DNA from: DASWHK01 sp036398215
GTDB lineage: Bacteria; Acidobacteriota; UBA890
Length of the DNA: 37,080 nt
Direction of reading: 5' to 3'
Assembly: GCA_036398215.1 (NCBI GenBank)
Contig: DASWHK010000249.1
Location: 1-37,080, forward strand
Shown here: positions 19,995 to 28,404 of the stretch, one piece after another
How positions within the stretch are numbered: position 1 is the first letter of the stretch
How the letters are laid out: every line of letters starts with the position of its first letter
Program-made: the position numbers and the translations under genes
The notes under the pieces: generated by a model
Database searches by the model: none
What the model saw: the letters and a program-made list of their open reading frames with translations, nothing else
What the model was told of the DNA's origin: nothing

Positions 19995-21224
19995 TCAGTC
20001 CACCCGCACCCGCGCGAAACGACGCTTGCCGACCTTCAGGACGCGTTCGACGCCGTCGTTGGGGATGCTGGCGGTCTCGTCGCTGATCCGCTCCCCGTCG
20101 AGACTGACGGCACCCTGCGAGAGCAGCCGCCGCGCCTCGCCGTTGGAGGAGGCGAAGCCGCAGTCGCGCATCACCCTGACGATCCACGCGGGCTCGCCGC
20201 TGGCCAGCGCCAGGGTCTCGATCTCGTCGGGCAGGCCCCCCTCGGCGAAGATCTTGTCGAACTCGGCCTGCGCGGCGGCGGCCGCGGCCGCGTCGTGGAA
20301 ATCGCCGACGATGATGCCCGCCAGCCGCTGCTTGGCCGCCTTCGGGTGTAGCTCGCCCGCCGCCACCTGCCGGCGCAGCTCGGCGATCTGTTCGGCGCCC
20401 AGGTTGGTGCACAGCTCGTAGTAGCTCCACATCAGCTCGTCGGAGATCGACATCACCTTGCCGAACATGTCGGCGGGCGTGTCCTCGACGGCAACGTAGT
20501 TGTCCAGCGACTTGCTCATCTTCTCGACGCCGTCGGTGCCGATCAGCAGCGGCACGGTGAGCACTACCTGCGGCTCCTGGCCGTGCTCGCGCATGATGTC
20601 GCGGCCCACCAGCAGGTTGAAGAGCTGGTCGGTGCCGCCCATCTCGACGTCGGCCTCGAGGGCGACCGAGTCGTAGGCTTGTGCCAAGGGATAGAGGAGC
20701 TCGTGCACGCTGATCGGCTGGTTGGCCTTGAAGCGCTTCTCGAAGTCGTCGCGCTCGAGCATCCTCGCCACCGTGTACTTGCCGGCCAGCTTGATGAAGC
20801 CGGCGGCGCCGAGCGCCTCCAGCCAGGTAGAGTTGAACTCCAGCCGGGTCCTGTCGGGATCGAGGATCTTGAGCGCCTGCTGGCGGTAGGTCTCGGCGTT
20901 CTCGAGGACCTCCTCGCGGGTGAGCTGCGGCCGGGTCTTCGACCTCCCCGAAGGGTCGCCGATCATGCCGGTGAAGTCGCCGACCACGAAGATGATCTCG
21001 TGGCCGAGGTCCTGGAACTCCTTCATCTTGCGGAGCACCACCGTGTGGCCGAGGTGAATGTCGGGCGCCGAGGGGTCGAACCCGACCTTGACGACCAGCG
21101 GCTTGCCGGTCTCGCGCGAGCGCTCGAGCTTGGCGGCCAGCTCTTCCTCGCTGATCAGGTCGACCGCGCCGCGGCGGAGTACCTCGAGCTGTTCACCGAC
21201 CGGTGCGAAGCGGCTCACGAGCAC
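19995..21224 (-). CDS. tyrS: TyrRS, tyrosyl-tRNA synthetase
   Basis: Charges tRNA-Tyr with tyrosine. At 409 residues it has the class I signatures HLGH (57-60) and KMSKS (235-239), plus VGDFTGMIGDPSG and the tyrosine-site QAYDSV. The C-terminal S4 RNA-binding domain reads GEARRLLSQGAVSLDGERI. The HLGH form and overall length fit the TyrZ-like bacterial subgroup. Two GTG starts are possible, at 21224 and at 21218. GGAGG lies about three bases from the first and nine from the second, so the second may be the real one; the difference is two residues. Follows purN by 64 bases on the same strand and may be transcribed with the purine operon. The rRNA operon promoter lies beyond its 3' end. Confidence 0.95.
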   Translation of the reverse strand: MLVSRFAPVGEQLEVLRRGAVDLISEEELAAKLERSRETGKPLVVKVGFDPSAPDIHLGHTVVLRKMKEFQDLGHEIIFVVGDFTGMIGDPSGRSKTRPQLTREEVLENAETYRQQALKILDPDRTRLEFNSTWLEALGAAGFIKLAGKYTVARMLERDDFEKRFKANQPISVHELLYPLAQAYDSVALEADVEMGGTDQLFNLLVGRDIMREHGQEPQVVLTVPLLIGTDGVEKMSKSLDNYVAVEDTPADMFGKVMSISDELMWSYYELCTNLGAEQIAELRRQVAAGELHPKAAKQRLAGIIVGDFHDAAAAAAAQAEFDKIFAEGGLPDEIETLALASGEPAWIVRVMRDCGFASSNGEARRLLSQGAVSLDGERISDETASIPNDGVERVLKVGKRRFARVRVD

Positions 21225-21288
21225 ACCTCCATGGCAAGAGTTGCGCCCGCGGGCTGCCCTGGATCCGTGACAACCGCGCCGTGGGGAC

Positions 21289-21954
21289 TCACGGCGCCAC
21301 CGCTGGCTGCGGGAGGATCATGACCCGGCGGCCCTCGACGCGGAGCCGGCCCTCGGCCAGCAGCCGCAAGGCTTCGGGGTAGACCAAGTGCTCTTGCTCG
21401 AGGATGCGGGCGGCGAGCGATTCCTCGGTATCGCCGTCGGCCACCGGCACCGCCGCCTGGGCGACGATAGGGCCGGCATCGACCTCGGGAACCACGAAAT
21501 GCACGGTACAGCCCGACAATCGGACGCCGTAGTCGAGCGCCTTGCGCTGCACGTTCAAGCCCGGAAAGGCGGGCAGCAGCGATGGGTGGACGTTGAGGAT
21601 CCGGTGCGGGTAGCGGCTGATGAAATCCGCGGAGATCACCCGCATGAACCCTGCCAGGCAGACGATCTCGCAGCCGTGCTCCTCGAGCGCCCGCAGCAGC
21701 TCGGCCTCGAAGTCGGCCTTGCTGGCGAACCTGCTGTGGTCGACGACGGCGGTCGGGATGCCGAACAAAGCGGCCTTGTCGAGGCCGGAGGCGTCGGGCC
21801 GGTTCGAGATGACCACGCGGATCACGGCGGGAAAATCGCCCGCGGCGCAGGCCTCGGCGAGCGCCTCCATGTTAGAGCCGCGACCGGAGATCAGCACCCC
21901 AACGCCGAGCTTGCTCACGGGTTCAGCTCGGCGATCGGTGCCCGACGCTTTCAT
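21289..21954 (-). CDS. purN: PurN, phosphoribosylglycinamide formyltransferase
   Basis: Transfers a formyl group from 10-formyl-THF to GAR, the third step of purine synthesis. The 221 residues carry GVLISGRGSNMEAL near the N-terminus and the catalytic Asn121-His123 in NVHPSLLPAFPG. The third catalytic residue is Asp159 in PEVDAGPIVAQ. The ATG at 21954 overlaps the purM stop (ATGA), which supports it over a GTG at 21918 that would give a more usual N-terminus; the first 12 residues are not conserved. Folate-dependent PurN (rather than formate-dependent PurT) implies use of the folate one-carbon pool. Confidence 0.96.
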   Translation of the reverse strand: MKASGTDRRAEPVSKLGVGVLISGRGSNMEALAEACAAGDFPAVIRVVISNRPDASGLDKAALFGIPTAVVDHSRFASKADFEAELLRALEEHGCEIVCLAGFMRVISADFISRYPHRILNVHPSLLPAFPGLNVQRKALDYGVRLSGCTVHFVVPEVDAGPIVAQAAVPVADGDTEESLAARILEQEHLVYPEALRLLAEGRLRVEGRRVMILPQPAVAP

Positions 21955-23015
21955 CCGGCGACCTCGAACCCCGGCTCGAGCCTGACGCCCTCGCCCTCGA
22001 CCACGGCGCCGATCGGGAAGGCCTGCTCGCCTGCCGCCGTCAGCGCCTCGAGCAGCGCGTGACGGCGCTCCGTCGACACCGCCACCACCATGCCGACGCC
22101 CATGTTGAACGTCCGCCACATCTCGTCGTCGGGAATGCCCCCCCATTCGCGAAGCGTCCGGAACACCGCCGGCACCTCCCAGGCCTCCGGGTCGATCACC
22201 GCCCCGCAAGCCGCCGGCAGCATGCGCGGGACGTTCTCGTGGAGGCCGCCGCCGGTGATGTGGGCGAGACCGTTGATCTCGCCGCGCCCGATCGGCCCGC
22301 GCAGCGCCGACACGTACGCGCGGTGCGGCCGCAGCAGCTCCTCGGCCACCGTACAGCCCCACTCGGGGACATGATCGTCGACGACCAGGCCACGGTGCTC
22401 GAAGACGATCTTGCGGACCAGCGAGTAGCCGTTCGTGTGCAGGCCGCTGGAGGCGAGCCCCAGCAGCCGGTCCCCCGGCCGGATCGCGGCGCCGTCCAGA
22501 AGGGAGTCGCCGATCGTTCGCCCGACGATGAAGCCGGCCAGGTCGTACTCGCCGGGCCGGTAGATGTCGGGCATCTCGGCGGTCTCGCCGCCGATCAACG
22601 CCGCGCCGACCTCGCGACAGGCCTCCGACACGCCGCGCAAGACGGCCTCGACCACCGCCTCGTCCATCTTGCCCAGCGCCAGGTAGTCGAGGAAGAACAG
22701 CGGCACCGCTCCCTGCGTGAGGATGTCATCGGCGCAATGGGCGACGATGTCGTAGCCGACGCCCTCATGGCTTCCCGCCATCACGGCGACCTTCAGCTTG
22801 GTGCCGACGCCGTCGGCCGAGGCCACCAGCAGGGCGCTGGCGCCGCCGAGGCGCAGCCGGAAGCCGCCGCCGAAGCTGCCGATGTCGCCGACGACGTCGT
22901 CGGTGAACGTCGAGCGCACCAGCTCGCGGATTCGCAGCTTGGCGCCGGCCGCGGCGGCGCGGTCGACACCGGCGTCGCGGTAGCTGAGCTTCGGATTGCG
23001 TGCGTCTTCGGACAC
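21951..23015 (-). CDS. purM: PurM, AIR synthetase
   Basis: Closes FGAM to aminoimidazole ribonucleotide with ATP, the fifth step. The 354 residues include LSYRDAGVDRAAA, the glycine-rich GDIGSFGGGF, LVASADGVGTKLKVA, IGGETAEMPD and ITGGGLHENVPRML, with the C-terminal FNMGVGMV. The start is GTG at 23015, chosen from family length and a good GGAAGG about six bases upstream; the open frame continues far upstream only as an out-of-frame reading of purF. Overlaps purN by four bases and follows purF by 35 bases. Confidence 0.96.
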   Translation of the reverse strand: MSEDARNPKLSYRDAGVDRAAAAGAKLRIRELVRSTFTDDVVGDIGSFGGGFRLRLGGASALLVASADGVGTKLKVAVMAGSHEGVGYDIVAHCADDILTQGAVPLFFLDYLALGKMDEAVVEAVLRGVSEACREVGAALIGGETAEMPDIYRPGEYDLAGFIVGRTIGDSLLDGAAIRPGDRLLGLASSGLHTNGYSLVRKIVFEHRGLVVDDHVPEWGCTVAEELLRPHRAYVSALRGPIGRGEINGLAHITGGGLHENVPRMLPAACGAVIDPEAWEVPAVFRTLREWGGIPDDEMWRTFNMGVGMVVAVSTERRHALLEALTAAGEQAFPIGAVVEGEGVRLEPGFEVAG

Positions 23016-23050
23016 GTTCGCCCTTCCGTCCGGCCGCGGGCCGCGCCGGC

Positions 23051-24550
23051 TCAGGGCGCGCCGCCCCGGTCGTTGCGAGCCGGGCCCGCGCCCACCGGCT
23101 GGAACAGCTCCATCTGCAGCTCCAGGTCGCTGCCCAGCGGGGTCGGGTAATCGGCCGTGAAGCAGGCGCCACAGTACTTGGTGTCGCCGTCGGGCAGCGA
23201 CCGCTTGAGCCCGTCGTGCGACAGGTAGGCCAGCGAGTCGGCGCCGATCGCTGCACGGATCTCCTCCACCGAGTGGTTGGCGCCCACCAGGTCCTCGCGG
23301 TGCGGCGTGTCGATGCCGTAGTAGCAGGGCGAGATGTAGGGCGGCGACGAGACCCGGAAGTGCACCTCGCTGGCGCCGGCATTGCGCACCATCTCGACGA
23401 TCTTGGCGCTGGTCGTCCCCCGCACGATCGAGTCGTCGATCAGCACCACGCGCTTGCCGGCGATGACGCTGCTGACCGGGTTGAGCTTGACCTTCACCCC
23501 GAAGTGGCGGATCGATTGGCGCGGCTCGATGAACGTGCGCCCGACGTAGTGATTGCGGATCAGCGCCGGCTCGAACGGCAGCCCCGACTCGGACGCGTAA
23601 CCGAGGGCGGCGTAGACGCCCCCGTCGGGCACCGGAACCACCATGTCGGCCGCCGCCGGCGCTTCCTGGGCGAGCCGCCGGCCCATGCGCTTGCGGGCAT
23701 CGAGCACCCCGGCGCCGAAAAGCACGCTGTCCGGGCGGGCGAAGTAGACGTGCTCGAAGATGCAGGCGCGCTGCGGCTGCCGGCGCCAGGGTCGCAACGA
23801 GCGAAAGCCCGGCGCCTCGGCGCCGGGGCCGGCGGCGATCGCGTCGAGCACCGCCGCCGAGCCCACCGCTTCCTCGCGGATCTCGACCACCTCGCCGGGC
23901 TCGACGTCGCGGATCAGCCGGGCGCCGATCAGGTCGAAGGCGCAGGTCTCGGAGGCCAGAACCAGCGACCCGTCGAGCTCGCCGATCGAAAGCGGCCGGA
24001 AACCGAAGGGGTCGCGGACGCCGACCACCGACTCGTGGGTCAACAGCGTCATCGTGAAGGCCCCCTGTGCCTGGCCGAGGGCGTCGACCAGGGCGTCGAT
24101 GATGCCGTCGTACTGGCTGCGGGCGAACAGATGCAGCAGCACCTCGGTATCGCTGGTCGACGTGAAGATCGACCCTTCCTGCTCGAGCTGGGCGCGGATC
24201 TCGCGGGCGTTGACCAGGTTGCCGTTGTGCCCCAGGGCGACGGAGCCGCGGCGCGACTCGATGCGCACCGGCTGGGCGTTGGCCAGGTTGCTGGCCCCGG
24301 CGGTGGAGTAGCGGACGTGGCCGATGGCGGCGCGCCCGGGCAGGCGGGCGAGGCGCTCGAAGTCGAACACCTCCGCCACCTCCCCCATTCCCCGCTCGAC
24401 GAACATCGCCCCGAGGTTGACCGTGGCGATGCCGCTGCTCTCCTGGCCACGGTGCTGGAGCGCGTAGAGGCCCAGGTACGCGATACGGGCCGCCTCGCTG
24501 TTGCCCATGATGCCGAAGACACCGCAACAGTGGTTCAGGCTGCGTCCCAT
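23051..24550 (-). CDS. purF: PurF, amidophosphoribosyltransferase (Fe-S type)
   Basis: Commits PRPP to purine synthesis by adding ammonia from glutamine. The 499-residue precursor has a short propeptide (MGRSLNHC) before the catalytic Cys9 of CGVFGI, which must be exposed by cleavage. LYALQHRGQESSGIA and GHNGNLVN belong to the glutaminase half. The PRPP loop is VLIDDSIVRGTTS. Cysteines in ETCAFDLIG, SPCYYGIDTP and YCGACFTADYP match the four ligands of the 4Fe-4S cluster in Bacillus-type PurF, so the enzyme is probably oxygen-sensitive. The C-terminus is short of special features. Its ATG lies 16 bases inside the purL end, with GGAGAGG as ribosome binding site. Confidence 0.96.
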   Translation of the reverse strand: MGRSLNHCCGVFGIMGNSEAARIAYLGLYALQHRGQESSGIATVNLGAMFVERGMGEVAEVFDFERLARLPGRAAIGHVRYSTAGASNLANAQPVRIESRRGSVALGHNGNLVNAREIRAQLEQEGSIFTSTSDTEVLLHLFARSQYDGIIDALVDALGQAQGAFTMTLLTHESVVGVRDPFGFRPLSIGELDGSLVLASETCAFDLIGARLIRDVEPGEVVEIREEAVGSAAVLDAIAAGPGAEAPGFRSLRPWRRQPQRACIFEHVYFARPDSVLFGAGVLDARKRMGRRLAQEAPAAADMVVPVPDGGVYAALGYASESGLPFEPALIRNHYVGRTFIEPRQSIRHFGVKVKLNPVSSVIAGKRVVLIDDSIVRGTTSAKIVEMVRNAGASEVHFRVSSPPYISPCYYGIDTPHREDLVGANHSVEEIRAAIGADSLAYLSHDGLKRSLPDGDTKYCGACFTADYPTPLGSDLELQMELFQPVGAGPARNDRGGAP

Positions 24551-26991
24551 TTGCCTCTCCCCTTGCCTCTCCCGAGCTTCTCGGCCAGGCTCGTGGCCCA
24601 GGCCACGTACGCCTTGCGCACCTCCAACTCGAACAGCGGCGCCTCGCCGCAGCTCACCTCCAGCACCGCGTCGTCGCCGCCTTCCGCGCCGGCGCTGACC
24701 ACGCCGATCTCGCTGGCCGGCAAGCCGTGCCGCGCGCACAGCGCCGACAGGGCCTCGCGGCTCTCCGGCGGCAGCGATACCACCACCCGCGAGGCCGCCT
24801 CGCCGAAGAGGCGCAGGTCGACCCGTCCGGCGGTCCCCGGCCCGAGATCGACGGCGGCGCCGAACAACCCCGACCCCAGGGCTTCGCTGCCCTGGCAGCC
24901 GTCGGCGCGCTCGTCGTCGGCGCGGCCGAAGCACGCTTCGGCGAGGGCAACGCCGAGGCCGCCGTCGCTGCAATCGTGGGCGCTGCGCAACAAACCGGCT
25001 TCCGCCGCCTCGACGAGCACCCGTTGCAGGGCCGCCTCGCGCTGCAGGTCGATCGCCGGAGGCGCCCCCCTGACCGCTCCAGCCCGGTGACAGACCCGCA
25101 ACAGGGCGCTGCCGCCGAGCCCCCAGTCGCCGACGTCGCCGGCGGCCTGCGACACGTCGACGCCCAGCAGGACGATGGCGTCGCCGGCGGCCTGAAACGC
25201 CGAAGGCACGGCGAGGTTGGCGTCGGCCAGGTGTCCGAGGCAGCCGATGACCGGCGTCGGCAGGATCGGCCGGCTTTCGGTCTCATTGTAAAACGACACG
25301 TTGCCGCCGGTCACCGGAACGCCCAGGGCACGGCAGGCGGCGCCCAGGCCGCGGACCGCGGCGGAGAACTGCCCCATCCGCTCCTCGCTCTCGGGGCTGC
25401 CGAAGTTCAGGCAGTTGGTGATGCCCAGCGGTCGGGCCCCGGTGCAGGCGACGTTGCGGCAGGCCTCGGCGACCGCCAACGCGGCCCCGGCCTCCGGATC
25501 CAGGCCGGTGTGCCAGGGGTTGCCGTCGAGGCTGAGGGCCACGGCGCCGCCGGTCTCCTTGATCCGCATCACCGCCGCATCGCCGCCCGGGCGCTGCACC
25601 GTGTTGGTGCGCACCGTCTGGTCGTACTGCTGGAAGACCCACCGCTTCGAGGCGATGCTGGGATCGGCGAGCAGATCCAGCAGCGCCCGCCGGCAGGCGG
25701 CGCCGGAGGCTGTATGGCCCGGCAGCTCCCACAGCGGCGCCACGTCGCCGGGGCCGAGCCGCGGGCCCGCCTGCGGTTCCTGGAAAGGCCGCCGGTACAC
25801 CGGGCCGTCGTCGGCCAGCGAACGGGCCGGCATCTCGGCGACCACCGCCTCGCCGTCCTTGACCCGCAGCAAGCCGTCGCCGGTGACGACGCCGATCTCG
25901 ACGGCATGCAGGTCCCATTTCTCGAACACCGCCTGCACCGCCTGGAGATCCTCGCGCTCGCACACCAGCAGCATGCGCTCCTGCGACTCCGAGAGCATGA
26001 ACTCATAGGCCGACATGCCGCGCTCGCGAGTCGGCACCTTGCGGACGTCGATCTCCATGCCCGTGCCTGCCTTCGAGCCCATCTCGCAGGTCGAGCAGGT
26101 GAGGCCGGCGCCGCCCATGTCCTGCATGCCGACGACCAGGCCGCGCTCGATGAGCTCCAGGCAGGACTCCAGCAGCAGCTTCTCGGTGAAAGGATCGCCC
26201 ACCTGCACCGCCGGGCGCTTCTCCTCGGCGCCCTCGTCGAAGGTGGCCGAAGCCAGCAGGCTGACCCCGTAGATGCCGTCGCGCCCCGTCTTGGCGCCCA
26301 CGTAGAGCACCGGGTTGCCGAGCCCGGAGGCGCGGGCGCGGACGATGCGGTCGGAGGGGACCAGCCCGTAGCACATCACGTTGACCAGCGGATTGTGGTC
26401 GTACGAGGGGTCGAAGTAGATCTCGCCGCCGACGGTCGGCACGCCGATACAGTTGCCGTAGCCGGCGATGCCGCCCACCACGCCCTCAAGCAGGAAGCGG
26501 TTCTTGGCCTTGTCGAGCGTCCCGAAGCGCAACGAGTTGAGCAGCGCCAGCGGTCTCGCCCCCATCGTGAAGATGTCGCGCAGGATGCCGCCGACGCCGG
26601 TCGCCGCCCCCTGGTAGGGCTCGATGTACGAGGGGTGGTTGTGGCTCTCGACCTTGAATACCGCCGCCCAGCCATCGCCGAGGTCGACGGCGCCGGCGTT
26701 TTCCCCGGGTCCCTCGACGACCGCCGGCCCCTCGGTCGGCAGGGTCTTCAGGTGCACCCGGCTGCTCTTGTAGGAGCAATGCTCGGACCACATCACCGAG
26801 AACATGCCGACCTCGGTGACCGTGGGGGTGCGGCCGACGATCTCGCAGACCCGGGCGTACTCGTCGGCGGTCATGCCGTGCTCGAGCGCCAGCTCCTCAC
26901 TGACCGGCTGCTGGCCGATCAGCACTCCGGAGTCCGGCGGCGAGGCGCCCTCCTGGGCCTCACGGGCTCCCTCTCGCGTGCCGCCGCTCAC
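24535..26991 (-). CDS. purL: PurL, FGAM synthase large subunit (small-type PurL)
   Basis: Amidates FGAR to FGAM using ammonia delivered by PurQ, in complex with PurS. The 818 residues match the short PurL that needs separate PurS and PurQ (both encoded just upstream), though it is longer than the usual ~740. Motifs are VGMFSVMWSEHCSYKSSR, KVESHNHPSYIEPYQGAATGVGG, MQDMGGAGL and, in the second half, HDCSDGGLGVALAE. The N-terminal ~30 residues (Gly/Ala/Glu-rich) are not conserved. The start is GTG at 26991, 61 bases after purQ. Its last residues (GRGKGRGKWDAA) overlap the purF start region. Confidence 0.96.
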   Translation of the reverse strand: MSGGTREGAREAQEGASPPDSGVLIGQQPVSEELALEHGMTADEYARVCEIVGRTPTVTEVGMFSVMWSEHCSYKSSRVHLKTLPTEGPAVVEGPGENAGAVDLGDGWAAVFKVESHNHPSYIEPYQGAATGVGGILRDIFTMGARPLALLNSLRFGTLDKAKNRFLLEGVVGGIAGYGNCIGVPTVGGEIYFDPSYDHNPLVNVMCYGLVPSDRIVRARASGLGNPVLYVGAKTGRDGIYGVSLLASATFDEGAEEKRPAVQVGDPFTEKLLLESCLELIERGLVVGMQDMGGAGLTCSTCEMGSKAGTGMEIDVRKVPTRERGMSAYEFMLSESQERMLLVCEREDLQAVQAVFEKWDLHAVEIGVVTGDGLLRVKDGEAVVAEMPARSLADDGPVYRRPFQEPQAGPRLGPGDVAPLWELPGHTASGAACRRALLDLLADPSIASKRWVFQQYDQTVRTNTVQRPGGDAAVMRIKETGGAVALSLDGNPWHTGLDPEAGAALAVAEACRNVACTGARPLGITNCLNFGSPESEERMGQFSAAVRGLGAACRALGVPVTGGNVSFYNETESRPILPTPVIGCLGHLADANLAVPSAFQAAGDAIVLLGVDVSQAAGDVGDWGLGGSALLRVCHRAGAVRGAPPAIDLQREAALQRVLVEAAEAGLLRSAHDCSDGGLGVALAEACFGRADDERADGCQGSEALGSGLFGAAVDLGPGTAGRVDLRLFGEAASRVVVSLPPESREALSALCARHGLPASEIGVVSAGAEGGDDAVLEVSCGEAPLFELEVRKAYVAWATSLAEKLGRGKGRGKWDAA

Positions 26992-27052
26992 TCGCCGACC
27001 AGAGGGTCGAGAGGGGCTCGTTTGGAGTGCCCCGCAGGCATCGGAATCCGGC

Positions 27053-27802
27053 TCACCGGTTGACCTCCAGGAGGCCCCTCTTTGCCGGCTCGGGCGCGCC
27101 GGTGGGGACCGCGGCTTCCGCCGCCTGCAGGATCGACCGGAAGATGATCTCGCCGTCGCTGGAGCCCAGCGCCGCCTCCATGCAGCGCTCGGGGTGCGGC
27201 ATCAGGCCGACGATGTGGCCGTCCGGGCTGCAGATGCCGGCGATGTCGTGGAGCGAGCCGTTGGGATTGAAGCGCGGGTCGAGCGAGCCGTCGGGGGCGC
27301 AGTAACGGAACGCCACCTGATTGGCGGCCTCGAGCTCATCAAGGGTCGCGGCGTCGGCGAAGTAGTTGCCCTCGTAATGGGCGATGTGCAGCCGCAGCAC
27401 CTGCCCCGGCTCGCAGGCGCAGGTGAACGGGGTGTCGGTGCGCTCGACGCGAACGTAGGTGTCCTGGCAGCGGAACTTGAGGCTGGAGTTGGGCCGCAGG
27501 GCCCCGGGGAGAAGACCGGCTTCGACGAGGATCTGGAAGCCGTTGCAGATGCCGATCACCGGCCCGCCGGCGGCGGCGAAGCGCTCGACCGCCTTCATGA
27601 TCGGCGACAGCCGCGCGATCGCCCCGGTTCGCAAGTAGTCGCCGTACGAGAAGCCTCCGGGCAGGACGATGCAGTCGAGGCCCTCCACGGACGCCTGCTT
27701 GTGCCACAGCATCTCGACGTCGGCGCCGAGCAGCGAGCCGAACGCCCACTCGCAGTCGTGGTCGCAGTTGCTGCCGGGAAACACCACGATGCCGACCCTC
27801 AT
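27053..27802 (-). CDS. purQ: PurQ, FGAM synthase glutaminase subunit
   Basis: Class I glutamine amidotransferase that releases ammonia for PurL. The 249 residues start MRVGIVVFPGSNCDHDCEWA. The nucleophile is Cys86 in GICNGFQIL, and the catalytic His203-Glu205 are in MPHPERC. LPGGFSYGDYLRTGAIA is also typical. The final ~20 residues (after AAEAAVPTGAP) are an unconserved extension. Its ATG overlaps the purS stop (ATGA), so translation is probably coupled and the subunits made together. Confidence 0.97.
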   Translation of the reverse strand: MRVGIVVFPGSNCDHDCEWAFGSLLGADVEMLWHKQASVEGLDCIVLPGGFSYGDYLRTGAIARLSPIMKAVERFAAAGGPVIGICNGFQILVEAGLLPGALRPNSSLKFRCQDTYVRVERTDTPFTCACEPGQVLRLHIAHYEGNYFADAATLDELEAANQVAFRYCAPDGSLDPRFNPNGSLHDIAGICSPDGHIVGLMPHPERCMEAALGSSDGEIIFRSILQAAEAAVPTGAPEPAKRGLLEVNR

Positions 27803-28404
27803 TCGTCTTCCCCTCGTCGTGCCCCCCGGCGGCGGCTCCCTTCACGCCGCTCGGGACCTTCGAAGTCGTCGTCGGAACCGCCGCGCCGATCTTCGGTCTG
27901 GCGCCGCTCGATACGGGCCCGGCGCTCGCTGTCGGCACGGCGCTCCCGGCGGTTACGACGATCGTCATCGCGGCGCTCGCGGCTCTCGCGGCGCTCGTCA
28001 CCGTCGCGGCGGTCCTCGTCGGCCGGCAGCCCCGCGGCGGCGCGCGCCGCCGCCAGGTCGGCGCGGCGGTCCCGCCCGGAGCGGCGGTTGTCGCTGCCCC
28101 GGCGCTCGGCCTGGCGGCGCTTGCGGGCGCGCCGATCGGCCTCGGCGCCGTCGGCGTCGGTCTTGTCGATCACTCGCACCTGAAAATCCTCGATCACCGG
28201 GTTGGCGAGCAGCTCCTTGGCCATTGCCGCCAGCATCGCGGCGGCCTCGTCGGCGTCGCCGGTGTCGAGCTCGACCTCGAACACCTTGCCCTGCCGGATC
28301 GACCGGACGGCGTCGTAACCGAGGTTGCCGAGCGCCTGGGCGATCGTCTCGCCCTGCGGATCGAGCACCTCGGGCCGCAGTCGCACCAGAACTCGTCCTT
28401 TCAT
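27799..28404 (-). CDS. purS: PurS, FGAM synthase small subunit, with a long arginine-rich tail
   Basis: PurS bridges PurL and PurQ. Residues 1-80 are a complete PurS: MKGRVLVRLRPEVLDPQGETIAQAL, LGYDAVRSIRQGKVFEVEL and the final strand VIEDFQVRVID. Normal PurS ends here (~80-85 residues). This one continues to residue 201 with a highly charged tail made mostly of xRR triplets (DRR, ERR, NRR), about fifteen of them between 90 and 187, with Asp/Glu between. It has no hydrophobic core, so it should be disordered or helical. The tail's stop overlaps the purQ ATG (ATGA), and the purS start overlaps the purB stop the same way, which argues that the reading frame is genuine and not a frameshift artefact. 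Tail function unknown; RNA or protein binding is a guess. Confidence 0.9.
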   Translation of the reverse strand: MKGRVLVRLRPEVLDPQGETIAQALGNLGYDAVRSIRQGKVFEVELDTGDADEAAAMLAAMAKELLANPVIEDFQVRVIDKTDADGAEADRRARKRRQAERRGSDNRRSGRDRRADLAAARAAAGLPADEDRRDGDERRESRERRDDDRRNRRERRADSERRARIERRQTEDRRGGSDDDFEGPERREGSRRRGARRGEDE

